A stretch of 64,000 nt of DNA from Lasioglossum baleicum (taxonomy: Eukaryota; Arthropoda; Insecta; Hymenoptera; Halictidae). Made by a program: the position numbers and the translations under genes. Numbering within the stretch: position 1 is the stretch's first letter; the number at the start of each line of letters is the position of its first letter. Below the pieces are notes generated by a model. It saw nothing but the letters and a program-made list of their open reading frames with translations. It was not told the DNA's origin and did not search any database. The stretch is taken from contig NC_134933.1 in the NCBI RefSeq assembly GCF_051020765.1, forward strand, positions 11,505,461-11,569,460, in the 5' to 3' direction. Positions 44,914 through 57,306 of the stretch are shown here, in pieces.

Positions 44914-45734
44914 GTCATAACGTCGTACAAATACAATAAACAAATAGTTTTGGTACATATTCCGATTCTAGCTAGGAATCCAATTTCTGTCATTAACCTG
45001 ACTGGCTCAAACTGAAAAACGATCACCGCTTAAAAATCGCTCCTCAAATAGTTTAAGACCTTTTCGATGTATTTTTCCCTGCACCTGTATGTGTGATGAT
45101 CGCTTTCCACAAACCTGTCGGTCGTGTGGCTCCGATTATAATTCGCGCTAAATCGTCACGAATTATTCAAACGGAGCGTCCAATTTGCCAGCAAAATTAT
45201 CAGCCATGTACAGGGTTTATATAGTATATTTATCGGTGTGATTTCTATCGAGACGTTTGCATGAATTTATGGTCGCCTGGAAGAGAATCATTGCGAATCC
45301 AATGGCGATCTCTGCCTTCGACGTTTACCTTTCGCGAAGTGAATGATCACTCCTGACACGCGTAATCGTGTCGTTGATGCATGGCTGCGTGTATGCGTGT
45401 ACGTGTGTGTGTGTAATTAAACAAGAAGTACGATTAAAAATTGGAGTAAACTTCCATAAAATCGGTCAAATCGGATTGAGCTAAAATTTTGCGCATAGGT
45501 TCATTTTGCAAACTCGAAAAGAATTTCCTATCATTTTTACCTAAAGTCTGAGTTAGATTTGGATGCGACTATGTTTAATTTTTATCAAACGTAATCCCGG
45601 CAAGGTAGAAAATGACGCTAAAATGATTAGAAATTTTTTACGCAAAATAAGGCTATGTGTAAAAGAAGTTTAGCGAAAAATTGTGCACACGATCGACAAT
45701 AGTCGGGAGGGAGCCCGAAAAGTTTGCGCAATTG

Positions 45735-45873
45735 CTAAACTGTGAGTTTGATGAACTTTATTGATTTATGAGAAAATTGGTAGAAAGATTAGAACAAATT
45801 GAAAAATGTCGTTCCGTTCAACGAGTGAAAAATGATTGAATTTTCTGTATTTCACACAAGGATTCGCAGTTTA
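45735..45873. mobile_element. MITE family B, diverged copy
   Basis: Left TAAACTGTGAGTTTGATGAA, right CACAAGGATTCGCAGTTTA, recognisable but eroded termini. Confidence 0.5.
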
Positions 45874-45968
45874 GTAGTTTCGGTTTGAAACGTTTTGTCT
45901 TCGTCGACGACCGCGGTCGTTAGTGGAAAGCAGATAACAAGAAATAATATTATTTATTATAGCCACGT

Positions 45969-46013
45969 AAGGTATATATATTATATATATATTATATATA
46001 TAATATTATATGC
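45969..46013 (+). repeat. TA-rich simple repeat
   Basis: Alternating TATATAT/ATTATAT runs over about 45 bp. Confidence 0.85.
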
Positions 46014-46859
46014 GAAAGTACACACCAGCTGTGTCGCGATTGATACTGTATGAATGCATCTGTGGTATTTCTAGTGTGCAATAAGAAAGGTGTCATGTGT
46101 ACAGCAACGATCGCGCCCATAAGTTGTTATTAATGTTATTAATGATAACTAGAAGCAAAATACGCAACTGTGCGCAGAAATATATTTGTATTATATGTAT
46201 TCGTTCCTTCCTATTGGTGTCGTTATTTCATTATCCTAATCATTTCTCGACCGAGTCAATTATCATCCGATGGTCTCATTTCATTATTTATCAATCGAAT
46301 AAAAATTGATCCTGGATAAACACGAACATTGTGTGTGTGATCTGTTTCGATACCTGATCTTAAAAACACATATTATAATGGTTTTACAAGTCTGATGCAA
46401 ACAAGATAAACGTATATGCATGGTTTATTGATATTTTTTTATAAACACAGTAAAAGATCGTAAAATATATGTGACTATGAGTCTCACTGGCAGATATATA
46501 GTAAAATTACATTTCAAAGTAACAAACTGTTGTTATATGCACGTATAAATCATTGTGTCGATGTATTTGTATACACTCGAAAAAATATATATATGCATTT
46601 CTCTTAAAATCTATTTGTGAAAGTACACCGTACGATTAGATACACTTATCAACATTCAATACTTTGATAAACATCCACTTTGTGCTTACATTTCTGTTCA
46701 TTTGCTCGCTTGCATTATTTTATTGACTAGACATACATTTATACGAATGTTACAGAAGCATGTATGGAATCTTGTAAAGCAATGTTTTCTCTTTGATGTA
46801 TTCAGTTGGTTATCTATTATATTAACTTTTTACATTTTTCTTACGTTAGTTTTGGTGAT

Positions 46860-46975
46860 TAGACTGCATTCACAGTGGATACAGCTAGATGATACAGTTA
46901 ATTAGAAACTTCAATCTTCTTACTATTTTTTGATAAATTATCAAAATGTCAGTTTTCATAAATATCTGCAGTCTA
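46860..46975. mobile_element. MITE family B, short copy
   Basis: Left TAGACTGCATTCACAG, right CATAAATATCTGCAGTCTA, with a shortened interior. Confidence 0.55.
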
Positions 46976-47598
46976 TCGTTAACGTTTATGTAGTTCTATT
47001 AAAACAAAAGGTACTCGCACTCACTTGCAATTTACAAACGAGTAGAGTTCTTTTCACAATGTCGGACATGAAACTCTTGAAAATAAGAACAATGTTTACT
47101 GGAAATAAAAATGCCGCAAAGTGGTTCTCAATTTTATGCTCGTTTAAGTCGACGAGTCTAATTGATCGTCACTCGCCGTTATCCAGAGAGTATGAATTAT
47201 GGCAACGCAGAAATTCTAGCTGTACACCTTAACGCATAACCAGAAAAATCGTAGCAGAATGGAAGCAGATGTGAATTGTACACGAAATATCAGCGAGGTA
47301 TTGTTCTCAACATATACTGATTTGCTCCTCAACGACTCGGAATCTCAAAGTTCCAGAAAAGGAAGAGAGATTCCAAATATGAACACTCTCTTCGATCTAC
47401 AATAGTCCAGACCACCGAAGTGTTTATCGTCGTGTTCGAGTACGAACATCGCATTCGCGAATTCTTCTCGACAATCGTATCGATCGAATCAATTTCACTG
47501 TATTGTGCGAAGATCTCCCGACGCCTTCGAGTAGCTCAAACGTAGCTAACGCAGTCACTCTCGATTCGTCTCTGGAGAATCGTTCGCTGAGACCTGCC

Positions 47599-48051
47599 TC
47601 AAACAGACAGTGTCACTAGAGGTGAATCATGCACTTCGCTGACAGGTGTGGAGGGTGCCTCGGTGATCGGCGTCGATGGATCACCGCTGCTTCCGTGGTG
47701 ATCTGTAGTGCCTGCCGAGAAAACAGGTTCAATTAATCCTTTCAAAGTGACGATGTCAGTGCATTCTTGTGAGTCTTTAAATAATTCATCGGGGAAGTGG
47801 TTTTCCATATAAAAGGGCTTACCTGTGAATGAACTCGACCGGCTTCTATCTGGCCAACAGATCTTGCAAAGAGGTTTCAGAAGACGGAATCGTGGTCTGG
47901 GCATCCTCAATAGCACGTAGATGTATGGATCCAGAGTGAAATGAATACAAAGGAGCACGTCCGCAGCTACGTGGAACATATGAATCGCTTTCTTTGCGAA
48001 TATCGCCTTCTGGGGCAACTGCAGCGCGAACTGTGCCAGTGGAATGGAGAT
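47599..48051 (-). CDS. GPCR exon 5 (TM7, C-tail)
   Basis: Phase 0 in; acceptor TTGTCGGCAG. Encodes TM7 (HVAADVLLCIHFTLDPYIYV), a Cys-containing segment that could be palmitoylated (LKPLCKICW), a Ser-rich tail and the stop at 47599-47601. An in-frame optional intron of 111 nt (47822-47712) has a donor ACAG|GTAAGC and acceptor TTTTCTCGGCAG. Confidence 0.88.
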   Translation of the reverse strand: MSIPLAQFALQLPQKAIFAKKAIHMFHVAADVLLCIHFTLDPYIYVLLRMPRPRFRLLKPLCKICWPDRSRSSSFTGKPFYMENHFPDELFKDSQECTDIVTLKGLIEPVFSAGTTDHHGSSGDPSTPITEAPSTPVSEVHDSPLVTLSV

Positions 48052-51000
48052 CTGCCGACAATGTGTCAAAAAATGATGCAACTAGAATACCTCAAACATC
48101 GCAGTATCAAAATATAGTTCGATCGACTGTAACATTTTTTCAAATCCAAATCTTTTATCTAACGAACTGAGGATTCGCTAATTGTTTATAAGGTGCAAAT
48201 GTCGCAGTATAAAATATTAGATATGGAATTCGATCAGTTATAACATTTTTTCAAATCTAAGTCTTTTATCTAACGAATTGAGGATTCGATAACTATTTAT
48301 GAGGTGAGGCAAATGCGTAAAAAGCGACAGACATTATTTTCGATAGTCAAATATATTTTAATTGTTTCCAACTCGTGATCAAAAGGCTACGAATTAATTT
48401 GCGCGCCTAATATTGTATAGTATTGCCAGCTTCAATATTTGAATAGTTTTATGCTGTTTTAATTTTCTTGGAATCAACGACAGAAGCGCGCAGAATTCGA
48501 TAGGTCGCGAGGTGGATATTTTTTCCATCGTTCCTCCAAATCGCTCTACATCCGGTACATGCTCGAACCTCAACGATTTAACCAGCATCGATAGTTGGCG
48601 GATGTCGCGATCGATCGTACGTGAAGATATTCTAAACTAAATCGTTGTTTCCAACCTTCGCTCTGGCTAGCGGAAGTGCGTCACATTTAGCAACTTTACA
48701 CGGTCGAATCGTTACATTAATTCTATGGTACACGCGTCTATCAGCCTAAACGGTTTCATTTATCAGTTCACGAAACGGTTCGAGATGTTTTTGTTTAATT
48801 TTGTAAACGATCGTTCGACTATACGATCCGAGCGTTCATTTCGATTCGAAAGAAAACTTCCGGCGTGCTCGAGAAGAAAAACGATCGAATAAGAAGATGG
48901 AGCTGCAGGAAGTTGTACGCGATTGAAGCAGCACCGGGTGCATTGTTCGATGCCATTGTATTCGTCAAGGCAGAATAAGTAGTGATTATATTGTGCTGAA
49001 AATGCGAAGAATGCGGCTGAGAGAATGACAAACATTCTTCCAACTAATTGACATAGATTCTCTTCCTTGAATAATTATGTATGTAAGGCTTGAATTATTT
49101 ATATATGTAAGACTTTAATAATAAGCGAAAAGATTATAATTTTGAAGAATGTAATAGAAAGTTGCTTTCCTTTTTCACGGTGTGCGGAGTTGTGTAAAAT
49201 TCATCGCCATATTGATTCTTATTTCAGGGATAGTAGATTGCTCATTATCGTTCCAACGCGTATTTAAATATTCATAATTTAAGGACACGACATTGAAAGT
49301 CTCGTCACGATTAATGCGAATACGAATTTTATCGAGGTTCCAACGTCGAGGGTAAATACTATTATCGACCGATAGAGTTCACAAGCAGTTCACGTAATCG
49401 CCATTCCTTCCCGTAAAAGAATCTAGCCGGAAGTTTCTTTTTCTTTCAGACAGCTCTTGCGGTTCGTTGTGGAAATATGTATATCGTCCGTGATATTTAT
49501 TAGGATTATAGCGAGATGATATATACGATTTCGAACATTATTGAAACAGGAACTTGAGGATGTAAAATTAAGTTGTTCGCTGCATTTCTAGTGCCTTCAA
49601 TAAAGAACGAAATTAATTTGTTCGAAGCATTTAGTGCCTTCGATAAAGAATGAAATTCATGTTTCAAAGCGTTTCGTGTCTTCAATGAAGAATTAATGTT
49701 CCGACGCTAGTCGAAAGCAATCAGGATAAGTGGTTCCGTGAACAGAGAGCCAATCAAGTAGGGGTTAATAATAAATCCTTCTCTATCTTTGGCGGAGATG
49801 TACGTTTTGCACCCCGAATTCACCCTTTTGTAAATCAATTTCACCTTTTTATAAATCAATTTCACATTTTTGCAAATCAATTTCGTAATCATATAAAAAG
49901 ATTTCAGGAAAAATTATTTGCTTAAACAATATTTTAAAAATTCATCTTTTCTTTGCAATATTTCTTATTGATTGTTTATCGATAGGTATGTAACTTTGTG
50001 TACGTGATCTATGGACTAAAATAGGGGACACGTGGGTTTGGAATTTTTTTACATTATCGTTTATCAATTTTTGCAAATCAATTTCATAGTCATATAAAAA
50101 GTTTCCAGGAAAAATTGTTTGCTTAAATAATATTTAAAAAATTCATCTTTTCTTTATAATATTTCTTATTAATTGTTTATCCATATTTATGTAACTTTGT
50201 GTACGTGATCTATGGACTAAAATAGGGGACGCGTGTGTTTGGAATTTTTTTACATTTTCGTTTATCAATTTTTACAAATCAATTTCATAGTCGTATAAAA
50301 AGTTTCCAGGAAAAATTATTTGCTTAAATAATATTTAAAAAATTCATCTTTTCTTTATAATATTTCTTATTAATTGTTTATCCATATTTATGTAACTTTG
50401 TGTACGTGATCTATGGACCAAAATAGGGGACACGTGTTTTTAGAATTTTTTTCTTTCGTCATTTAAAAATAATCATTAAATATGTAACATCTAGACGATG
50501 AAGTATATGGGCAATTAAATACATACCATTTGCGGCATCCAACAAATAACGAACGATATTGAGAGCACAGCCATTAGTCTCGCGAATGCTCTTTCCTCTG
50601 CAGTTGTGACGACTTCTGACGGTGGACTAGCCATCGTCAATAATGGTTTCGGTCTTGAAGAGGATCTTGTTACGCGTCGTAAAGCACCAGCCTTTCGACT
50701 CAGTCTGCTAAGTGCTCTGGAAACGGCCAGATTACACCAGACTATGGACAAACAGAGACCGGTACCTGAAATTGAAAGGCAACGTTCAGCATTTGTCTTG
50801 TTATGTTTTACGAGCATCTTCAAACTTTCGGACGAAATGGAATAGCAGTAAAAAGAACAGAATATTTCAACTTTTAATAGACGAACTTCTACAACCGCTA
50901 GACAGGGCTGTACGGTAGATTGTCTCTGTATGATGCAAGTCTTCGAAATGCCGCCCCTTAAATGTTTTTTAACATGTTCCGTGCTGGCCGTTTTTGTTCG

Positions 51001-54000
51001 GTTTTTCATTCAGGCCATTTGCTTGGTTCCGTACTGCATCTTTTACAATACCTCATTCTTTTGGTGGGAATATATTCTAAAGTCTTAAACTTGTTATAAA
51101 ATATATTTTCTTTTAACGCATTAAATCAATATGTAAGTGTGTAAGTGTGGTACACGCGGCCTGAATGGATATTTTAGCGGCACGGAATGTGTTAATTGAT
51201 GATTATGAAAAATACGATACATCATAATATAGAAATAGACCAATATAGTAGTCGGAATACGTCAATGAACTTATCGATTGCTATAGTTTCCGTGTACTCA
51301 CCGAAAAAGAACCAAACATAAGCGTACGCAACATCTGCTGGTTCAATGGCTTCTCTGTATCGAACGCATCGCTCGCCCTTATAGTACAAACCAAAACCCA
51401 AAACCGGCAAGCTAGTCAAGGCTAGGGCAATCAACCACAGTACCAGCATACAACGTACAATCATCGGATACGTCACCTGCTGGAAAATATATAGGTGTCA
51501 CAGATTCAGTTATATCAGTTTTCGCAGATATTGCTACTTTTGTAATCAATAATCTATGAAATACGATAAGGGAAACGTGGGACGGTAAGAATGAAACTGA
51601 AAAAGATGATTAATGTGAGGATCGAAGGAGAAACGAAAGTGTTCGTTGGTCGAATTTCTGAACCTATCTTGGTGAGAGTTCAAAGTTCAGACCCTCGTCA
51701 ATGCCATCAATAAACCTCATTAGCATCTATAAAGCAAGTAAACTATGTTCATCATAGTGAACAATGTTTGCTTGATAAATAGCTAAAATTGTCGAGGAAA
51801 ATAATTTTCTTCAAACTATAAAATGTTTGAGAGTGCATAACACTGGTTTTATAATTCTCTTTTACTTATATGACGTCATTCCATAAAACGAAGATCGTCT
51901 AAAGAATATTGGTTCTATTTTTCAGCGGTCCATTTTCAACGAGATCGACGAGAACCGAAATTTCGATTTCGGTTGGTTATGAATGCGCATTTTCACCTAA
52001 TGAATCACTCAACGCCAATTTGAATAGACTCTTTCACGCTCCCGTCACGGACAAGCCTGAAATCCACCAGCATTTCTGAAGCCACAAATATTCTGTCTGT
52101 CTAAAATTTTCGTGTTTACTCACTTAGGACATCCTCGCTATTGATTGACGCCAATATTTTTAAGGCCAATGATCTCACGACATCTTTTAGACCTGCCGGT
52201 TTGAAACCAGTGAAGTACAACAAAGACTTTCAAATTCTTTCAATTAATTTCAGGAATTATTTCAATTAAAAACTTTGGTGTCACGAGAAAAGCATAGCGA
52301 AGGCAAGCAGCTACGTGATAAAATAAAAAATGACAAATAGAGACGTAGGATTCGTTTTCATTCAATTTGTTTAAAAAAATATATTCTTTGCATTGTTACT
52401 AGATGCGCGAGGACCCGAAAATACCGAGAGCCTGACCTCGGCACGAGTCGGGAACAGACCCGGCTGTATTTCGAATCTCGAAAATGTCGGGACTCTCGGT
52501 AAACATTTCAGGACTAGGTATTCAGGTTTGTTCCTAATTCGTAATTATTGCAGATTGAAAGAAAATCATAGTGCAATTGGTTAATGACAGCGCGCGTTAG
52601 GCAACCGTTATTAAATTGATGCCACTGCTTTTCATTAAAGCCACATGTCTACCAATACTGTACCAAGTTTTATCACTGACCTGTTGTATCAAATCATATG
52701 TAAAATAATTTCGCACGTTGCGAAATCGGTAAGCCACTTTGATCACGTGTCTTTGAATTAGAATTGTTCGCTGGGTCTAGTTAGCTTAGGCCTGTAATTT
52801 TCATTCTACTCTGTATTTTATCGCTAACTTCGATCTCACGTTCGCTAAAGGTAAATTGCGTCGTGTTATTTTATAGTGTCCGCGGTAATCGAGGATTCCC
52901 TGAAGGAATGCTAACAGGGAGCTCAGATTTTCGTACAGGTTTCGCTTTCCAATTTGCTTGGAATCGGTGACCTATTTTGAAAGATACTTCACCGAACCGG
53001 AAGCACGAGATATATGAATGATAAAGTACATTCTATGCAGCAGAAATTCTTGCTTGATCATCAGAAAAATAATACTGTGACGTAAATTCAAGCAAATATG
53101 ATTTCCTCTTATTTTCTGAATTCCGGTAATCCTACTACAACTATCTAATTAATACTGTTGCAAGTAATCTTGCACAAAATAATGTAGTAGTAGTATAATT
53201 CTATTCGTGCATACTTAGATACATCTTGTCATGCGAAATAATTAATAGAAGTGTACGAGAATTGGAATGATTCACTATTTTTCTTTAAAAAATACTCTTC
53301 ACAAAAATCTTGTAATAGAATCTGTGTTTACTAAAAGATAACCAATATTTGTATACAGATATTTGTAATGAAATGAATAAAAATAACACGTTTCTATATC
53401 AACGAAATTTAATGTGCTTATTTGTATTTACAGTGTAAGATTCAATGAGGCAGTTAATCAGCTAAAACGATAACTTCGGAGAGTACGGTCGTGTCGAGTG
53501 TCACAACACGCGATTCAGGGTTCAATAAAATGCATGTACGTGCGAGGATACACGTACCGCAAGAAAAAGTAAAAATCCTCCTTAGCTTCGTTCACATCTG
53601 TTCAGCAAGGTTCACCATTAATTTCTCCGGCCTTGGCCAGCTGTCTGTCAAAAGTTGGAGTACGTATCTCGGAACTCCCAAACGAGAGTGTATTTTACTA
53701 TTAAAAAGATTAGACAATAGCACTAAGACTTATTTCCAAAGCAAGAAAAAATTGAAAACTGGCCTGAAACTGGTCATTTAATCAAAGTTCGGTTCTTCAT
53801 ATGATAATTATCAAATTTGTTCCCTGTCTAAATTAGATTAAAAAGTCCAAATTAGACAGGTTGGATAAGTATAATTGTAAATAAAACAACTTTCAATGCC
53901 AGTTAGAATCAGAAAACCGTCGATAGACATCAAACAGAGTGTAGATGTAACTTACTACCGTATTTGGGTCACAGTATGGGCCAGAAGTTGTTCCCTCTGA

Positions 54001-57000
54001 CATGACAAGTTTAAGTAGAAGCAGTATCAGTGCCAGTCACAATCATATACAACGACCTTAAATCAAACAAAACGCGGGACAAGCCGAGAAACGTACAGTC
54101 TGTGCCATTCGAGTATTCGAAATACGTAATTAGGCGCGATGTTCGCCATCACGTAGCTTGCCTCTTTTTCTCAGAAATAGTTAAAGGCGCCTGCGAGCTA
54201 TCACCGATTATATTATCATTATCGCGAGAAAGACGAGGTACACGCGCGTCTTTCCATATGACCCACGACCTTCCCTAATCGTTACATCCTGAATCAGTCA
54301 AAAATGTAACTATGTCCGTTCCAAAATCCACGCAACTAGGTAAAGATTAGACAGTCTATCTATTTCAAATAAAACGAGAGTTATCGATTTGACAAAAATC
54401 GTTATCGACTTCAACGAGCCGCTTTAATATACAAAATGAAATTATTTAATTCTTTCTCCCAAATTGGAGAGTACTGGAAAAATCGGATTAAATCTTTTCT
54501 TATCATAATAATAAGTAGACTGCGAACCTTTATGCAATTGTGACAAAAACGAGTAGATCGAATTCAAAACAGTGAAAATATTTTAGTAATCGTTCTGATT
54601 CTTTAACACTAAACCTACCACGATCAAATGACCGGATTTATTTTTCCCAATGATTGGAATTATAGCAATTCATTTATGGAAAAGAATGGAATAAATTTCC
54701 TTATCCAAGCATAATTGTGTCGTATTGAGGATTGTATTGAAAATTACAGACAATCTCAATAAATTTAGAGTCGCCATTTTCATAAGGCAATATTTATCAG
54801 ACACCTTTAATGCTCGGCAGGTTTATTGTTAATTCTACAAGTACCGTAACGAAGCAGAAGACGGACCGGAAGCGAATAGTTTCGGCAGTCAAATTCTATT
54901 ACGGCGGAGCGAGTTTAAATAATTATTTCCGGCGCGTTTTAAAAGGACGCAAATTGATACAAACACATTACCGCGGAGTTAATATTCGCGCGGTGTCCAT
55001 CCGATAACTAAAGGTACAATCGCCTTGCGGAATCCGGAGAATGTCAATGTATAGTCTCGTCCATCATAGATTCTGTCAGCGGGTAGCGTAAACGATCGAT
55101 GCGTATGCTACGCAAGCTAATGATCCCATTAACCTTGAGAAAACGGACACTATTAAACTGTTCTTGAAATACTTTAATGCGTCAAGAAAATGTCGTTTAA
55201 GTTAATGACATAATTAGGGATAGGCCCCACGTGTCGATATTTCTGGAAACTGCATCTTAATAATAGCATCCTCTGTTCCGTATTTTCCGTTACGTGAACG
55301 AAAGAAAATGGTCGCGTTCAATGAAAGAATTATAGATCAGTTGTCTAATTAACTCTTCATTGGACGTCCATTAATTAAAGATTGATTAAGATTATGACTG
55401 TTATACAAGTAAATGAGCTTCGTTCATTTTTATAGAATGAAAGAGGGTACTTATCAGTTTTAATGCATTTTCTGAAAATGCTGTCAGGTCTAACATACGT
55501 ATGGCAAATATACTCCCAACAATAACTTAGCCAAAGAAGTATACCAACGTCAATAAGACGTTAAGTGGTATTGTCACTTTCATTGGCAGTCACAACAATC
55601 GGGGACGCATTAAATCGGTTAAAAAATGGGTCAGTTCCATACGGAAAGTGGGGCCAACGTAATACGAGTGTTATCACGTACAGATAAAACCGACAGAGAT
55701 GTCAGGACTCGAAAAATATCTTCTTGCTCCCGCATTTATCTGGATGAGCTTATTTTTACCAAGAAAGTACATACGCAATAAATCTCCTGATTTCTACGAT
55801 GTGTGTATCTTTCTTAAAATTGATAACTCATTGAATAATTGACGTCATTTAACTTCGATAAGACGGCACATTTGTTGGAGGATGCTGATTACATTTTGAG
55901 GATGCTTTTTGCAAATCTCAGATATTCTCCACTCTACAAACACTTTCATTATCCATTTTAACATATCTAAAAATAGCTGGAGAAAGCGGTTGATTTTCTG
56001 TCACGTCAAAAAACTGTACCCAATGCACCCCCGAAACAAGGTTATCGAGGATCTTGACTTACCTTTTGATAAACGAAGGGCCTCGTCAAGGCCAACCACC
56101 TTTCAGCAGCCATTACGATCGCCACGCAACCACTGAATAAACCAAATAGCCTCCAAACTACACGAAGGGAGCAAAACCCTCTGGTGGATATCACGCTGCC
56201 TACGTATATTGTGATATACATCTGTACCAGCATTCCCAATAGTGCAACGAGATCGTTCGTTGCCAGACATCGCAGCATCAGCAAGTGTTTTGGGTTTCTC
56301 CTCTAGAAAAACACATCTTTCATCAATTCTTTAATTTGATCTTTTCATTCAAATTTTTCATCACTAATTATTGATTCATTTTAAAACTCGAAACCCCTAC
56401 TATCCTGTTCTACCTTCATTTTCTGGGATATTTTCGCATGATACGAAGGAGGGAAAATTGTTGTCAAGTTTTCCTCAAATATTTAATTCGATCTTTTCAA
56501 TAAAATTTGTAACCAATACTCGTCCATTGTAAAACTTGAAACCCCTACTTTCCTATTGTATCTTCCTTTGTTTTTGGTTGTTTTCGCATGATACAGCGGG
56601 CGAAAATTCAACACAAGTTTCCCCCAAATGGCTATGAATCGAAACGTCTCTAAAGATATTGAAAAACTTTTCTGTGACTGAATTCACCATAGATATGGAA
56701 ATTGAACACTGCCTTCAACAACGACCCCCAAGGTACACATTTCCTGTCCCTTTTATGCGACAGAGATGAAGAATAACTTCGGTCGTATAAAATCCTCATG
56801 GTGCACCGTACATTACTATAAAGTTGATAGTACACCTTTCATTCAAAGTTGTGTAATACAAATAAAAAGAATCTTATAATAAAAATAAAAAGAATTGTGT
56901 ATAAAATAGCCCCGTTGTATAGAAGAAGGTATTAAAATATTTACAAAATGTTTGCATTATTATTTCCGGATTCCTGAACGACAGACTCAATTTTCGCAAT

Positions 57001-57306
57001 AAACCGAGTAAAATTGCCTGTTGCTGCACCCTTCCCAAAAGCTGGCACGACCGGGCCAATTAATACAGTATCGATTAACATTCTGCTCGACGTAATTACC
57101 TTATCACGATGGAAAAGAATGATTAGGGCCGACACGTTGCCGATCACTCCGGTAAAGTACACAAGGGTGAGCACGAATTGAGCGGCGACAGTCACGTGTC
57201 GTTTTGGCGGGTTCAGAACAATGTTTGGAACGGTGCTGGTCGTGAAATTGTATCCCAACATCGACACGACGGTCTCGTTCCAGTCTTCCGTCGAGGTGAG
57301 CGACAT
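47599..57306 (-). CDS. Class A GPCR, prostanoid-receptor-like (5 exons)
   Basis: Seven-pass plasma-membrane receptor expected to signal through G proteins. Exons on the - strand: 57306-57100, 56302-56063, 51479-51302, 50765-50527, 48051-47599; all GT-AG, phases match, 438 residues (400 if the short acceptor and the C-tail splice are used). ATG at 57306 is chosen because TM1 follows at about 41-65 (GNVSALIILF) after two N-glycosylation sites (NET, NFT). TM2 is about 76-103; TM3 ends in ERW (136-138) with ECL1 Cys113 pairing to ECL2 Cys187; TM4 about 154-178; TM5 about 200-223; TM6 about 266-288 (SFVICWMPQM); TM7 ends LDPYIYVLLR (328-337). ERW and LDP..Y..LLR resemble prostanoid receptors, but position 320, where those have Arg, is Val. 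The ligand is not established. Confidence 0.85.
48098..48305 (-). repeat. Two-copy tandem duplication, period about 109 bp
   Basis: TAACATTTTTTCAAATC and TCTTTTATCTAACGAA.TGAGGATTCG occur twice, immediately upstream of the exon 5 acceptor on the - strand. Confidence 0.8.
49560..49695 (-). repeat. Short tandem repeat, period about 55 bp
   Basis: Three imperfect units built on GTGCCTTCAATAAAGAACGA / GTGCCTTCGATAAAGAATGA / GTGTCTTCAATGAAGAATTA. Confidence 0.75.
49830..50460 (-). repeat. Three-copy tandem repeat, period about 201 bp, plus 18-bp units
   Basis: TTTCCAGGAAAAATT, TTATGTAACTTTGTGTACG and TGATCTATGGACTAAAATAG recur three times from about 49891, 50092 and 50293. Short AAATCAATTTCAC units precede them. 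It lies just downstream of GPCR exon 4 in the transcribed direction. Confidence 0.9.
50527..50765 (-). CDS. GPCR exon 4 (TM5-ICL3-TM6)
   Basis: 239 bp, phase 1 in, 0 out; acceptor CAATTTCAG, donor ATG|GTATGT. Encodes GLCLSIVWCNLAVSRALSRL, a short basic third intracellular loop (RRVTRSSSRPK) and LMAVLSISFVICWMPQM with the TM6 Trp-Met-Pro motif. Confidence 0.9.
51302..51479 (-). CDS. GPCR exon 3 (TM4, ECL2, TM5 start)
   Basis: Phase 0 in, 1 out. The acceptor is a tandem TTTTCCAGCAG, so the exon starts at 51479 (adds Gln) or 51476. Encodes YPMIVRCMLVLWLIALALTS, Cys187 in ECL2 and VAYAYVWFFF. Donor TTCG|GTGAGT. Confidence 0.88.
54516..54602. mobile_element. MITE family B left part cut by a family C element
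   Basis: TAGACTGCGAACCTTTATGC and the AAACAGTGAAAATATTTTAG body run directly into the TTAA of the family C element at 54603. No right end follows. Confidence 0.6.
54603..54832. mobile_element. TTAA-target MITE family C copy
   Basis: TTAACACTAAACCTACCACG at the left, CGGCAGGTTTATTGTTAA at the right. It shares the CAAATGACCGG block with the 13959 copy. Confidence 0.8.
56063..56302 (-). CDS. GPCR exon 2 (TM2-TM3)
   Basis: 80 codons, phase 0/0; acceptor TTTTTCTAG, donor AAAAG|GTAAGT. Carries LATNDLVALLG (TM2 with the conserved Asp), ECL1 Cys113, TM3 and ERWLALTRPFVYQK. Confidence 0.9.
56330..56640 (-). repeat. Two-copy tandem duplication, period about 155 bp
   Basis: Blocks GAAACCCCTACTATCCTGTT / GAAACCCCTACTTTCCTATT and TTTTCGCATGATAC occur twice about 155 bp apart, just upstream of the exon 2 acceptor on the - strand. 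Confidence 0.8.
57100..57306 (-). CDS. GPCR exon 1 (N-terminus, TM1)
   Basis: 69 codons, phase 0 out, donor AAG|GTAATT. Extracellular N-terminus with NET and NFT sequons, TM1 with the conserved Asn of GN, and the intracellular end LFHRDK. An upstream in-frame ATG at 57408 would add 34 residues without a signal-peptide-like core; ATG 57306 is preferred. Confidence 0.82.

Larger units (their letters stand above)
41019..47598. other. Convergent intergenic region with possible UTRs
   Basis: Between two tail-to-tail genes. A donor-like CTCG|GTGAGC lies 21 bp after the first gene's stop, and a GC-richer block at 41624-41878 opens with CGACAG|GC, so a spliced 3' UTR is possible but unproven. AATAAA motifs at about 44935 and 46297 are candidate + strand polyadenylation signals. 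Short frames at 43110-44526 and 46097-47232 are unrecognised. Confidence 0.4.
51480..56062 (-). other. GPCR intron 2, no gene seen
   Basis: 4.6 kb without a recognisable coding frame. Contains MITE remnants at 54516-54832 and inverted ACCGAGAG / CTCTCGGT blocks near 52418-52500. Frames at 53491-53781 and 54030-54278 have no known domain. Confidence 0.5.

Noticed and set aside
43859..50460. Tandem blocks considered as a CRISPR-like array
   Set aside because: Periods are 98-201 bp without short identical repeats separated by unique spacers; this is eukaryotic intron and intergenic repeat DNA.
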